Positions 19,315 to 27,587 of a DNA stretch of 64,000 nt are shown here, one piece after another. The first letter of the stretch is position 1. Every line of letters starts with the position of its first letter. The notes below the pieces were generated by a model. That model was not told where the DNA came from, searched no databases, and worked only from the letters and a program-made list of their open reading frames with translations. Position numbers and translations under genes: made by a program. The stretch spans positions 2,666,001 to 2,730,000 of the forward strand of contig NZ_AP031500.1 of NCBI RefSeq assembly GCF_042847215.1. Reading direction: 5' to 3'. Source of the stretch: Gilvimarinus japonicus. Its GTDB lineage: Bacteria > Pseudomonadota > Gammaproteobacteria > Pseudomonadales > Cellvibrionaceae.

Positions 19315-19822
19315 TACCGCTCATAAAAAAGCGCTGTTTCCCCACAAACTGCTCAGCGTGTTTATGCTGGTGCTCTGGCTGCTTATGGCCAACAGCATCA
19401 GCCCGGGCCAATGGTTATTGGGCGCGCTGCTGGCCTGGGGCATTCCGTTTTTAACCCAATCGTTTTGGCCACAATCGATGGTGTTATCGTCACCGCTGCT
19501 CGCCATGCGTTTTATTTTTCTGGTGCTGTGGGACATTATTATCGCCAATATGCAAGTGGCCGTACTGATCCTTAGCTCGCGCGAAAAATTGCAGCCAGCG
19601 TTTATGAAAATCCCGCTTGAGCTAAAGCAAGACTTCACCATTACCTTGTTGGCCAATACCATCTCGCTCACGCCGGGTACGGTAACGGTCGACCTGCAAA
19701 TGGAAGAAGGTTATTTGCTGGTACACAGCCTGCACGTCACTGACGTAGATGCAGCCATCGCCGAAATCAAGCGCCGCTACGAAGCACCCCTGAAGGAGAT
19801 CTTTGAATGCTCGACTCCGTAA
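19307..19822 (+). CDS. mrpE: Mrp antiporter subunit E
   Basis: 171 residues. The ATG at 19307 is preceded by GGGAG at good spacing and overlaps mrpD by 8 bases; an upstream in-frame GTG at 19283 lacks this. Two to three N-terminal membrane segments are followed by the MrpE signature LLANTISLTPGTVTVDL. The end overlaps mrpF by 16 bases. Subunit E shapes the complex and is needed for full activity in studied systems. Confidence 0.94.
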   Translation: MTDTAHKKALFPHKLLSVFMLVLWLLMANSISPGQWLLGALLAWGIPFLTQSFWPQSMVLSSPLLAMRFIFLVLWDIIIANMQVAVLILSSREKLQPAFMKIPLELKQDFTITLLANTISLTPGTVTVDLQMEEGYLLVHSLHVTDVDAAIAEIKRRYEAPLKEIFECSTP

Positions 19823-20076
19823 TTCAAATCACACTGTTTATGGTGGCCTTAGCGCTGGCGCTCAACCTTTGGCGCCTGTGCCTCGGGCCATCATTGCCCG
19901 ATCGCATTTTAGCGCTCGACACGATGTATATTAACTCTATCGCCCTGCTGGTATTGTTTGGTATGTACGAGCGCAACAACCTCTACTTTGAGGCGGCCTT
20001 ATTGGTGGCGGTTATGGGTTTTGTAGGCACGGTTGCGCTGTCAAAGTATTTATTGCGCGGCGATATCATTGAATAA
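19807..20076 (+). CDS. mrpF: Mrp antiporter subunit F
   Basis: 89 residues with three membrane segments. The family core is LGPSLPDRILALDTMYINSIALLVLFGM (abridged here), followed by FEAALLVAVMGFVGTVALSKYLLRGD. A clear GAAGGAGAT ribosome binding site lies inside the end of mrpE. Confidence 0.95.
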   Translation: MLDSVIQITLFMVALALALNLWRLCLGPSLPDRILALDTMYINSIALLVLFGMYERNNLYFEAALLVAVMGFVGTVALSKYLLRGDIIE

Positions 20077-20095
20077 GGCTGAGAAGGAATAGACT

Positions 20096-20446
20096 ATGAG
20101 TATGGCATTGGAAATTCTAATCAGTGTATTACTGTTTGCCGGCGCCGGATTTGCGCTAGTAGGTTCGATTGGTTTGGCGCGTTTGCAAGATTTTTTCTTG
20201 CGCTTGCACGGCCCCACCAAAGCCACGACCCTTGGCGTGGGTGGAATGATCATTGGCTCGATTATTTTTTTCTCAAATCAGGGCGATGGGCTCAGCCTAC
20301 ACGAACTGCTCATTGCACTGTTTTTATTTATTACCGCCCCAGTAAGTGCGCATATTGTAGGCAAAGCCGCGCTGCATATGCAGCTGACTTGTGAAGAGCG
20401 CACCCAAAATACTCCCTGGCCGGTTGATGACACTAGCGATCAGTAA
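20096..20446 (+). CDS. mrpG: Mrp antiporter subunit G
   Basis: 116 residues with three membrane segments. The MrpG signature is GSIGLARLQDFFLRLHGPTK, followed by TLGVGGMIIGSI and a final APVSAHIVGKAAL segment. It follows GAAGGAA and lies 19 bases after mrpF, closing the operon. It ends 4 bases from the stop of the converging MORN/C13 lipoprotein gene, leaving no room for a separate terminator between them. Confidence 0.94.
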   Translation: MSMALEILISVLLFAGAGFALVGSIGLARLQDFFLRLHGPTKATTLGVGGMIIGSIIFFSNQGDGLSLHELLIALFLFITAPVSAHIVGKAALHMQLTCEERTQNTPWPVDDTSDQ

Positions 20447-20450
20447 TCGG

Positions 20451-21899
20451 TCATTCGCCGGGAGCTTGTCTTTTACGGAGACGCCACCACTGCGGCAGGT
20501 ACTCGACAATTGCCTCACCGGCGTACATCTGCGGTTCTGAGTGGGTAAACTCCTCTTCGCTCTCCCACTGGGTAATTAACTCGCGCGCTCGCGTGTAGGC
20601 AGACTCAAAGCTGTCCGCTGTGGGTAGCGCTTGTTCAAAATACGCCCGCCCAAAATAAGTCATGGTATCACTGTCGCCACAACCAAAGCTGGTGCGGTCG
20701 TCCCGCGCGGCGGTAATCACCAAATGCTCTGGCGCTTTAAGCGATTCGATAAAGCCGCCGGAATAACACGCCGAGATAATAATTACCTTCCACTTTACCG
20801 CTAAATCGTTAATGGTGTTGGCTAGATCCTCGGCTGCCAGCCCCAAGAAATCGTGCCCCGGTGCGGCCAGATAAAACTCATGATCACTCGACCCATGACT
20901 GCTCAGGTATAACAATAAAATATCCTGCTGAGGATCCAGCTTTTGACTTACCGACTGCAACGCTAGAGGCAACGATAGATTTGTCGCCAATGGCGCTGCG
21001 CCGAAAGTATCGGGATGATTCCCCATTAGCAGCGAACGCCCTTGGCTAGCAAACTCCGTATCCAATAATGTTTGCACTGTTTTTGCCTCCAGAGTAAACA
21101 CATCTTGGGTGCCATCGCCGGCGACAATTACCGGGTACAGATCAATCGACTCTGGGTTTTGCAGCGCGAGCGCATCCAACGCTTTTTGCAACACCGCAGG
21201 CTGATCAAACAGGGCTTTCTCGACCTTTAGCTGACGTGCGCGACGCTCATCCGCCGACTCCGACTCCCCCGTAAAACGACCATATTCCCACTGGCCAGAC
21301 TCCAATACCTCGTTGTTATTTACATCGACCCGCTCGCCAAAACCGTCAAAGTAGCCCGCCGCAAACTCACCGGTATAGCGCCATTTGTCGTTTTCCCATA
21401 CGCCATAGCCCTCGTACACGTTATCGACAAATTCACCCGCGTATTGGCTGCCGTCTGCACCGGTAAAAGTGCCCATTCCAGTTAGCAGACCAGAGCTAAA
21501 ATCGCCGCGATAAATATCACCCTCAGGGGTGGTCAGTTCGCCTTCACCGGTAAACTCGTAATTGCTAAAATCACCATGGTAAAGAGTACCATCGCTACCG
21601 ATATAATCACCTACCCCGGTAAATTCGCCTCGGCTAAACTCGCCGCTATAAACATCACCGGTGTTAAGCGTCATGGTACCAGTGCCATGCAGTAAACCTT
21701 GCAGAAACTCCCCCTCGTAGACATCGCCGTTAGGCCACTCTAAGCGACCTTCGCCGCTAAGCAAGCCATCATTCATAGCGCCGCTATAACGTGAGCCGTC
21801 CGGTAGCGTCAGCGGTTGTTCGCCGGTGTCGGCCGATGTGCAGCCGGCACTTAACGCAACCCACAACAACAATAAAGGCAAGGCAATGCTTTGGTTCAT
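20451..21899 (-). CDS. MORN-repeat lipoprotein with C-terminal caspase-like (peptidase C13) domain
   Basis: 482 residues. The signal peptide ends in lipobox LSAGC, so the protein is lipid-anchored outside the cytoplasm. Residues ~35-205 hold at least seven ~23-residue MORN repeats of the pattern Y-x-G-[ED]-F-x(5)-G-x-G. After a charged linker, residues ~255-460 form a C13/legumain-type caspase fold: core strands DILLLYLSSHGSSDHEFYL with His335 and VIIISACYSGGFIESL with Cys378, the expected catalytic dyad. Related bacterial caspase-like enzymes are often activated by cleavage or by ligand-binding partners; the target here is unknown. Its ATG overlaps the stop of DUF3592 copy 1 (ATGA), so the two are coupled. 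A broken second copy of this gene's start lies at 25625-25759. Confidence 0.88.
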   Translation of the reverse strand: MNQSIALPLLLLWVALSAGCTSADTGEQPLTLPDGSRYSGAMNDGLLSGEGRLEWPNGDVYEGEFLQGLLHGTGTMTLNTGDVYSGEFSRGEFTGVGDYIGSDGTLYHGDFSNYEFTGEGELTTPEGDIYRGDFSSGLLTGMGTFTGADGSQYAGEFVDNVYEGYGVWENDKWRYTGEFAAGYFDGFGERVDVNNNEVLESGQWEYGRFTGESESADERRARQLKVEKALFDQPAVLQKALDALALQNPESIDLYPVIVAGDGTQDVFTLEAKTVQTLLDTEFASQGRSLLMGNHPDTFGAAPLATNLSLPLALQSVSQKLDPQQDILLLYLSSHGSSDHEFYLAAPGHDFLGLAAEDLANTINDLAVKWKVIIISACYSGGFIESLKAPEHLVITAARDDRTSFGCGDSDTMTYFGRAYFEQALPTADSFESAYTRARELITQWESEEEFTHSEPQMYAGEAIVEYLPQWWRLRKRQAPGE

Positions 21900-23620
21900 G
21901 CGTCGGGTACTCCGGTTAACAGACTAAGGGATTTTAACGCCTCTTGAGCGAGCTCGCGGCCAGGTAAGCTGTGGCTAATGGTTTTGCAGCCACCACTGCG
22001 CAACTCGGCTTTTATTTTGTAGTAAGTGGTGTGCTGGTTGCCCGTGCGGGACGAGTAGCTTTCATCGATAAACAATTTAGTGATCTCGCTGCGAGGGGTG
22101 TGCTTATTACCCAGCCCCACCCCCAGAAGACGGCGACGGGTAACCAGCTCGGTGCGGTCGATGCGCACATCTAAGCTCGACAGTAATGCATAGAGGCCCC
22201 CAAAAAACATAGGCAGGCCAATAACGGCAAAAATCCACGCGGGAAATCCATCGGCATCAACCAGCAACCCTACCCCCGAAAATATCGCGCCCATAACGAT
22301 CAAAACCATTTTACTACTAGGGCTACTAAAAGCTGGGTAGTGCAACACCACACCGCCCGGCACTTGGCGAATATCAAACAAACTCTCCAGTAATTGCTCG
22401 CGCTTTTGCGCCACCTCGGGGTGTTGATTGCTCGCACTTACCTGCGCCAATTGTCGAGACTTCTCGCCCGTGGCAAAGACCGGAATCTCATAGTTGCGAT
22501 CAAAATCTGCGCCCGCCAGCTCACACTTAATATTCACCCGCCACAGGTGATAACGTTTGCCCGGCGGCTCCGATACCGGCAGCCCGTGTTCTACCTCAAA
22601 CAACCACTGTACTCGCGTGCCATAGGCAGTGCGCGCGGTTTGGGCAAGCCCCTCACTCTGCCACACCATCGACTCGTGTCGCTCGCGATTTTTGCCCGAG
22701 CCCGAATAGTAACTGTGCAAGCACTGCAAGGTCACGGCAAAGCGGTTGTCGGCTTGATAGGGCAAAGTCACCTCCAACGTGCCGCCCACCTGACCGCCAA
22801 TAGCGCCGGGGTATGGTTCTAAGGTGAGCGGCGCGGGGCCAAAGCGGCGCCAGCGCAGAGTGAGCTTAACCGCCCAGTAAGTAATAACCGCCCCCACCAG
22901 TGGGAACAGCAGCGCCAGCCACGCGACGTGATTACCATCCAGCGCTTCGCCTACCGCGCCAATCGCGGAGGGCAGACTAATAAGATTCCAAAACGCAGCA
23001 AAAACCCACAGCACCCACATGCCAGTTTTGCCATCACTTTTTATGGTGGCACTGGCCCAATCGCGCCGCGCCAACCAAGGCTTTAACGTAGCTTGCGCTT
23101 CACTAACATCAGTTTTATCAGGGCGAGCTAACAATACATAAGCCCATATACCCAGCGCCAAAGCGCCAAAAATGAGGGCAAATACACCTGCAAGCAGTAA
23201 ATGCCCAGAACGCAAATCACGATTTAATACGGCCTGCTCTGGCTGCTCGGGGTTCACCCAGCCAGTCACAGTCATGTTATTTTCCTGGGCATGCACCAGC
23301 GGGCGAAGAATCTCGCGGTGGTACTCGAAATCGTTATCCGAGCTTGAACCTGTACTAATATCCACGCGATCACCGCTATAGCTTTTCCCCTGATACTGAT
23401 AGCGGTAACTAGACTCCGCGCGGTAGGTGGTCGATCCCTCTGAGTAGTTTCGCTTCATTCTTGCGCTGACAATCTGGGCCTGTACCGGCTCCCAATTTTT
23501 CATATCCGTCCAGTCGGATAACGGCAGCAGAACCCCCAAATACAGAAAACTCACCCCGAGCCCCACTAAGGGCAAGCTCAGTAACAGCAAACCCCAGCGT
23601 TCTTTTAATTTGTGTAGCAT
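21896..23620 (-). CDS. DUF3592-type membrane protein, copy 1
   Basis: About 574 residues. The start is the ATG at 23620, behind GGGGGAA; a TTG four codons upstream is less likely. An N-terminal membrane segment (LLLLSLPLVGLGVSFLYLGV) is followed by the DUF3592-like extracytoplasmic strand pattern YRYQYQGKSYSGDRVDI and the signature VNPEQPEQAVLNRDLR. Then come a membrane pair, a central conserved block (RRFGPAPLTLEPYPGAIGGQ), and a C-terminal membrane pair with a basic tail. It is the most diverged of three paralogues (others at 23764 and 25756). It is coupled by ATGA to the MORN/C13 lipoprotein gene, suggesting a shared complex. Biochemical function unknown. Confidence 0.82.
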   Translation of the reverse strand: MLHKLKERWGLLLLSLPLVGLGVSFLYLGVLLPLSDWTDMKNWEPVQAQIVSARMKRNYSEGSTTYRAESSYRYQYQGKSYSGDRVDISTGSSSDNDFEYHREILRPLVHAQENNMTVTGWVNPEQPEQAVLNRDLRSGHLLLAGVFALIFGALALGIWAYVLLARPDKTDVSEAQATLKPWLARRDWASATIKSDGKTGMWVLWVFAAFWNLISLPSAIGAVGEALDGNHVAWLALLFPLVGAVITYWAVKLTLRWRRFGPAPLTLEPYPGAIGGQVGGTLEVTLPYQADNRFAVTLQCLHSYYSGSGKNRERHESMVWQSEGLAQTARTAYGTRVQWLFEVEHGLPVSEPPGKRYHLWRVNIKCELAGADFDRNYEIPVFATGEKSRQLAQVSASNQHPEVAQKREQLLESLFDIRQVPGGVVLHYPAFSSPSSKMVLIVMGAIFSGVGLLVDADGFPAWIFAVIGLPMFFGGLYALLSSLDVRIDRTELVTRRRLLGVGLGNKHTPRSEITKLFIDESYSSRTGNQHTTYYKIKAELRSGGCKTISHSLPGRELAQEALKSLSLLTGVPDA

Positions 23621-23691
23621 CCGTTCCCCCAAACTTGATCAATGTCGCGCAAGCCACCATTATGCGCAAAACCCTATTATTGGAATAAGTT

Positions 23692-23744
23692 ATGGCCCGT
23701 ATTATAGCCATTGTCGAAGATGAACAGGCCATTGCGCCAACTAC
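23692..23744 (+). pseudogene. 5' fragment of a PdsR-like response-regulator gene
   Basis: From the ATG at 23692 the DNA encodes MARIIAIVEDEQAIA. This matches the first 15 residues of the intact regulator at 27588 (MARTIAIVEDEQAIA) with one substitution, including its DE phosphorylation-pocket residues. A small deletion then shifts the frame, and resemblance ends near 23744, 20 bases before the stop of DUF3592 copy 2. It also has the same position and orientation relative to a DUF3592 gene as the intact regulator. It is a scar of tandem duplication. Confidence 0.85.
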
Positions 23745-23763
23745 ATCATCGAGCTTTTACCTC

Positions 23764-25524
23764 TCATTTCCGGGGTACGCCGGTTAACACACTGATCGAC
23801 TCCAGCGCTTTATTGGCGACAACCTCGCCGGCAAAGTTATCGCCGATGGTCACAGGCATACCACGGCGGCGGTGGGCTTGCACTTTAAAATATATGACGT
23901 GCTGGTTACCGGATAAACTTGAGTTGCTCTCTGCGATGGCTAAGTACGTTAGCTCCGAGCGTTTAACCTTAATGGTTTTAATATCAGCGCCGAGTAGTTT
24001 TCGCTGAGTGATTAACGCTCGACGGTCGAAGCGTACATTTAAGCTCATCATTAAAAGGGACAGGCACCCAAGGCCAAAGACCACTCCGAGCGTAAAAAAC
24101 AACGGCCCCAAAAATCCGGCCTCGCCACCAACAAAAAAACCTATCGTAGCAAAGCCACCGCCCACTAAGACCCCAGCTAACTTGCCCTCGGGGATGCTAA
24201 ACGCGGGATAATACATGGTAATACCACCGGGAATTTTCTGAATATCCAGCACACTCTCAAGCAGCTGCTCTCGCTCTTGTTGGGCTTGCTGATGATCCTC
24301 ACTGGATTCGCGTGCATCAGACGCTTGAGCGCCAGTCGCAAACACCGGTATCTCATAACTGCGAGCAAAGTCTGCACCTGGCAATTGCGCTTCAACCTTT
24401 AAACGCCAGAGGTGATAACACTTGCTGACAGGCTCCGACTCAGGCAGATCGTCTTTAACATCAAACGATATCGCTAGCTGCGTACCGCGGGCGCCAGGCT
24501 GGGTGTGGGCGTAACCCTCGCGCTGCCACACACAAGCCTCCTCCCGTTTACGCTCGTTACCACCACCGGTGTAATAGCTCTGCAAACACTTCAGGGTCAC
24601 TTTAAAGCTATGGGCACGATCATAGGATAAACGTACATCAATGGTGCCCCCCACCTGCCCGCCAATAGCGCCGGGGTAAGGGTCAAGCTGCAACGAAGCT
24701 GGCCCAAAGCGCCGCCACCTGACCGCCTCTTTAATGGCCCAATACAGCAAGCCGGCCCCCACTAAAGGGAATAGCAGCGCAATCAGTGCGGGATTATTTC
24801 CTTGTATAAACTCATCAATGCTTTTTATGCCGATAGGCACCGCAATGACATTCCAGAACGCAGCAAAACACCACACAAACATCATCGTCAGTTTACCGCT
24901 GCTTTTTACTGACGCACTGGCCCACTTTCGGCGGGTTGTCCATGGCTTTTGCCGGTCGTGCTCGCCGGGTATTTGCTCAGGGAGTGTGAACAGACCGTAG
25001 CACAACAAACCCAGCCCAGTCCCGCCGAATACCATCACAGCAACCAATGCAAACCATAGAGTACTTAGGCGCAGCTCGCGATTGAGTAACGCTTGACTAG
25101 GTTTGTCGGGGTTAACATAAGCGGTAACGCTGCGCCCAGCTTTAAAGTCATACTCCAAGGTGTCGCCCAGCCTCTCATAAAACCCACCATAGCTACTGTA
25201 CCCATCATTTATAGCAACTTTAGTGTTTGAGTAGGTGCTCCCTTTATAATCGTAGCTATAACTTGCAGTGGCTTGATAAACAGTGGTGTAGTCATTGGTG
25301 TCCTCATTGCGGACACGACGAGACTTAACCTCAGCCGCCGTCAGCGAAGCCTCTACCGGCTGCCAAGCTTGCATGCCATACCAAGTTTTAACCGGTATAC
25401 CAATACTCCAAATAAAAATTCCAATGCCAATGGCCGCAAACGGCAGCCCCAACAGCATTAACTTCCAGCGTTCTTTTATTTTTAACCATAGCGTTGATGA
25501 TGGTGTTGTCGATTGCGTATCCAT
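23764..25524 (-). CDS. DUF3592-type membrane protein, copy 2
   Basis: 586 residues with the same architecture as its two neighbours: N-terminal membrane segment (LMLLGLPFAAIGIGIFIWSI), DUF3592-like segment YSYDYKGSTYSNTKVAI, VNPDKPSQALLNRELRL, a membrane pair, central block RRFGPASLQLDPYPGAIGGQ, Cys-containing LKCLQSYYTGGG, NSxSGNQHVIYFK, and a C-terminal membrane pair. It is clearly closer to copy 3 than to copy 1. The ATG at 25524 follows AGGGAAAAGA. A run of ten C (ten G on the coding strand) lies 49 bases upstream of the start. It no longer has a MORN/C13 partner at its 3' end; a regulator fragment sits there instead. Confidence 0.82.
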   Translation of the reverse strand: MDTQSTTPSSTLWLKIKERWKLMLLGLPFAAIGIGIFIWSIGIPVKTWYGMQAWQPVEASLTAAEVKSRRVRNEDTNDYTTVYQATASYSYDYKGSTYSNTKVAINDGYSSYGGFYERLGDTLEYDFKAGRSVTAYVNPDKPSQALLNRELRLSTLWFALVAVMVFGGTGLGLLCYGLFTLPEQIPGEHDRQKPWTTRRKWASASVKSSGKLTMMFVWCFAAFWNVIAVPIGIKSIDEFIQGNNPALIALLFPLVGAGLLYWAIKEAVRWRRFGPASLQLDPYPGAIGGQVGGTIDVRLSYDRAHSFKVTLKCLQSYYTGGGNERKREEACVWQREGYAHTQPGARGTQLAISFDVKDDLPESEPVSKCYHLWRLKVEAQLPGADFARSYEIPVFATGAQASDARESSEDHQQAQQEREQLLESVLDIQKIPGGITMYYPAFSIPEGKLAGVLVGGGFATIGFFVGGEAGFLGPLFFTLGVVFGLGCLSLLMMSLNVRFDRRALITQRKLLGADIKTIKVKRSELTYLAIAESNSSLSGNQHVIYFKVQAHRRRGMPVTIGDNFAGEVVANKALESISVLTGVPRK

Positions 25525-25600
25525 TCTTTTCCCTAGTTTACTTGTAAGTTATTATCCTGCTAGCTGCGCACTCCCCCCCCCCAACCGAGCAATTGAACCT

Positions 25601-25620
25601 ATGGCCCGCTCCAATGCCAT
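25601..25620 (+). pseudogene. Very short 5' fragment of a second PdsR-like regulator gene
   Basis: The 12 bases ending ACCTATGGCCCG (ATG at 25601) are identical to the start context of the intact regulator at 27588. The following bases still partly agree (shared GCCAT) before the sequence breaks into the MORN-lipoprotein fragment. It lies about 77 bases upstream of DUF3592 copy 2 on the opposite strand, just as the intact regulator lies about 78 bases from copy 3. It is too short to stand alone; position makes the case. Confidence 0.55.
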
Positions 25621-25624
25621 ACAG

Positions 25625-25759
25625 TCAATCGTTTAGCGCACCGGTGTAGACCGAGCCGTCAGGTAAGATTAACCTTGACTCATTATTGTTGGCCGAGGCA
25701 CAACCGGCGCTCAGTAGTGCCCTCAATAACAATATCGTCCACGGTGTTATTTCATTCAT
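25625..25759 (-). pseudogene. 5' fragment of a second MORN/C13 lipoprotein gene
   Basis: The ATG at 25759 overlaps the stop of DUF3592 copy 3 as ATGA, exactly as the intact MORN gene does with copy 1. It encodes 44 residues including LLLRALLSAGC (lipobox) and LILPDGSVYTGALND. These align with the intact LLLWVALSAGC and LTLPDGSRYSGAMND. A TGA at 25627-25625 ends it at the first MORN repeat, where the intact protein continues with GLLSGEG. Nothing of the remaining MORN repeats or the C13 domain is left. Confidence 0.88.
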
Positions 25760-27510
25760 GCCTGCGGCACTCCTGTTAATACACTAATAGACTCCAGCGC
25801 CTGCTGGGCCACGGCTTCCCCGGCAAAGTTGTAACCAACTGTGACGGGCTTACCTTTTTTTTGGTGCGCCTGTATTTTAAAGTAACTGACGTGCGCTTTA
25901 CCGCTTTGGCTGGAATAACTCTCGGAAACTTTTAAATGGGTTAACTCGGCACGCACAACCTTAGTGGTATTTATACTAAATCCTAACAACTTACGCTGGG
26001 TGATTAGTCCGTGCCGGTCGATACGTACATCGAGGCTCGCCACCAAAAAATACAAGCAACTTAACCCCACAATCGCCCCAATAAATAGAAACAGTGGCCC
26101 CATAAAGGCAGTATCGATAAAATAACCCACGGCGCAAAAAAATCCGCCGAACAACACCCCCATTAACTTGGCGCTAGCATGACTAAACGCTGGGTAATGC
26201 ATAGTAATACCGTCGGGTATTTGCTTAATTTCCAACACGCTTTCCAGCAACTGCTCGCGCTCTTGGTGCGCTTGCACGTGATCCTCACTGGACTCACGCA
26301 CATTGGATGCCTTAGCCCCGGTGGCAAATACTGGTATCTCATAGCTGCGTTCAAAGTCCGCGCCAGGCAATTGCGCTACGACGTTTAAGCGCCACAGGTG
26401 ATAGCGATTTTTTGCCGGCTCGGACTCTGGCAGCCCGTCTTTAATATCAAACAAAATGTTCAGCCGCGTACCACGGGCGCTGCGCTGCGTGTAAGCATAG
26501 CCATCACGCTGCCAAACGCACCTCTCCCGTCGCTTACGCTGCTTGCCACTGCCGGTGTAATAGCTCTCTAAACACTGCAGAGCCACTTTAAAGGAGTGGC
26601 CGCGCTCATAGGGCAAACGTACATCGATGGTGCCGCCCACCTGACCGCCAATAGCGCCGGGGTACGGGTCAAGCTGCAGCGGGGCCGGGCCAAAGCGGCG
26701 CCACTTGGCCGTCTCTTTAATCGCCCAATACAGCAGCCCTGCCCCCACCAGCGGAAAAAGCAGCCCGATCAGCGCCAGTTTGTTGCCCTTGATAAACTCG
26801 TAAATACAGTTAATGCCCGTTGGTATCGCAATGGCATTCCAAAAGCCGGCAAAACACCAGGCAAATATCATCGTGAGTTTACCGTCACTCTTGATTGTAG
26901 GGCTTGCCCAGCTGCGCCGGGTTAGCCAAGGCTTGTCGCTCTCGACAACCCCCTCTATCTCATCCAGAGGGGCGAGTAAAAGGTAAGCGATTATGCCAAT
27001 ACCCACCCCGCCAAACAGCACCACAAAAACCATTTTAAAACCGATCATCTCCAGCCGAAGCTCGCGGTTTAGCACCGCCTCTGCTGGGTTACTTGGGTTC
27101 ACAAAGGCGGTTACTGCGGTGCTATTTTCAGCGGCGCGCTCCAACCGGCGGCCAAGGTCGTAATTAAAATCACCGACGTTATCGTAAGAGTCGTGAATAG
27201 CCACTCGCCAGCCGCTATAGCGTGCCCCCTGAAACTGATAGTGATAACGCGCCGTCGCCTTGTAGCTGGTTGATTCATCGCCGTGGCTGACTTTTAACTC
27301 GGCCTGAGTCACTTGCGCCGGCACCGCTTGCCACTGCTTCATGTGCTGCCAATCCATAAACTGTGGCATCACTCCAAACAGCAACATTCCAATACCCACA
27401 CCCGCGAAGGGCAATCCAAACAGCAGCCCTACCCAGCGTTTTTTAAAACGAGTCCACATTCCGGTTGAGGCTCTAGTGCCCGCTTGAATGTAGGTTTCCC
27501 CGTGAGCCAT
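25756..27510 (-). CDS. DUF3592-type membrane protein, copy 3
   Basis: 584 residues with the same layout as copies 1 and 2: N-terminal membrane segment (LLFGLPFAGVGIGMLLFGV), YHYQFQGARYSGWRVAI, VNPSNPAEAVLNRELRL, a membrane pair, RRFGPAPLQLDPYPGAIGGQ, LQCLESYYTGSGK, YHLWRLNV, GADFERSYEIPVFATGA and a C-terminal membrane pair. The ATG at 27510 follows GGAAGCGGAT. It is divergent from the intact response-regulator gene, with a ~77-base shared promoter region. A promoter common to the regulator and its DUF3592 neighbour suggests autoregulation, which is inference. Confidence 0.82.
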   Translation of the reverse strand: MAHGETYIQAGTRASTGMWTRFKKRWVGLLFGLPFAGVGIGMLLFGVMPQFMDWQHMKQWQAVPAQVTQAELKVSHGDESTSYKATARYHYQFQGARYSGWRVAIHDSYDNVGDFNYDLGRRLERAAENSTAVTAFVNPSNPAEAVLNRELRLEMIGFKMVFVVLFGGVGIGIIAYLLLAPLDEIEGVVESDKPWLTRRSWASPTIKSDGKLTMIFAWCFAGFWNAIAIPTGINCIYEFIKGNKLALIGLLFPLVGAGLLYWAIKETAKWRRFGPAPLQLDPYPGAIGGQVGGTIDVRLPYERGHSFKVALQCLESYYTGSGKQRKRRERCVWQRDGYAYTQRSARGTRLNILFDIKDGLPESEPAKNRYHLWRLNVVAQLPGADFERSYEIPVFATGAKASNVRESSEDHVQAHQEREQLLESVLEIKQIPDGITMHYPAFSHASAKLMGVLFGGFFCAVGYFIDTAFMGPLFLFIGAIVGLSCLYFLVASLDVRIDRHGLITQRKLLGFSINTTKVVRAELTHLKVSESYSSQSGKAHVSYFKIQAHQKKGKPVTVGYNFAGEAVAQQALESISVLTGVPQA

Positions 27511-27587
27511 ATCCGCTTCCTTTTTTGTATTCTATTATCTTTTTAAGATACCATCTTTGGTCAATATTCTTTAATACTGAGAAACCT

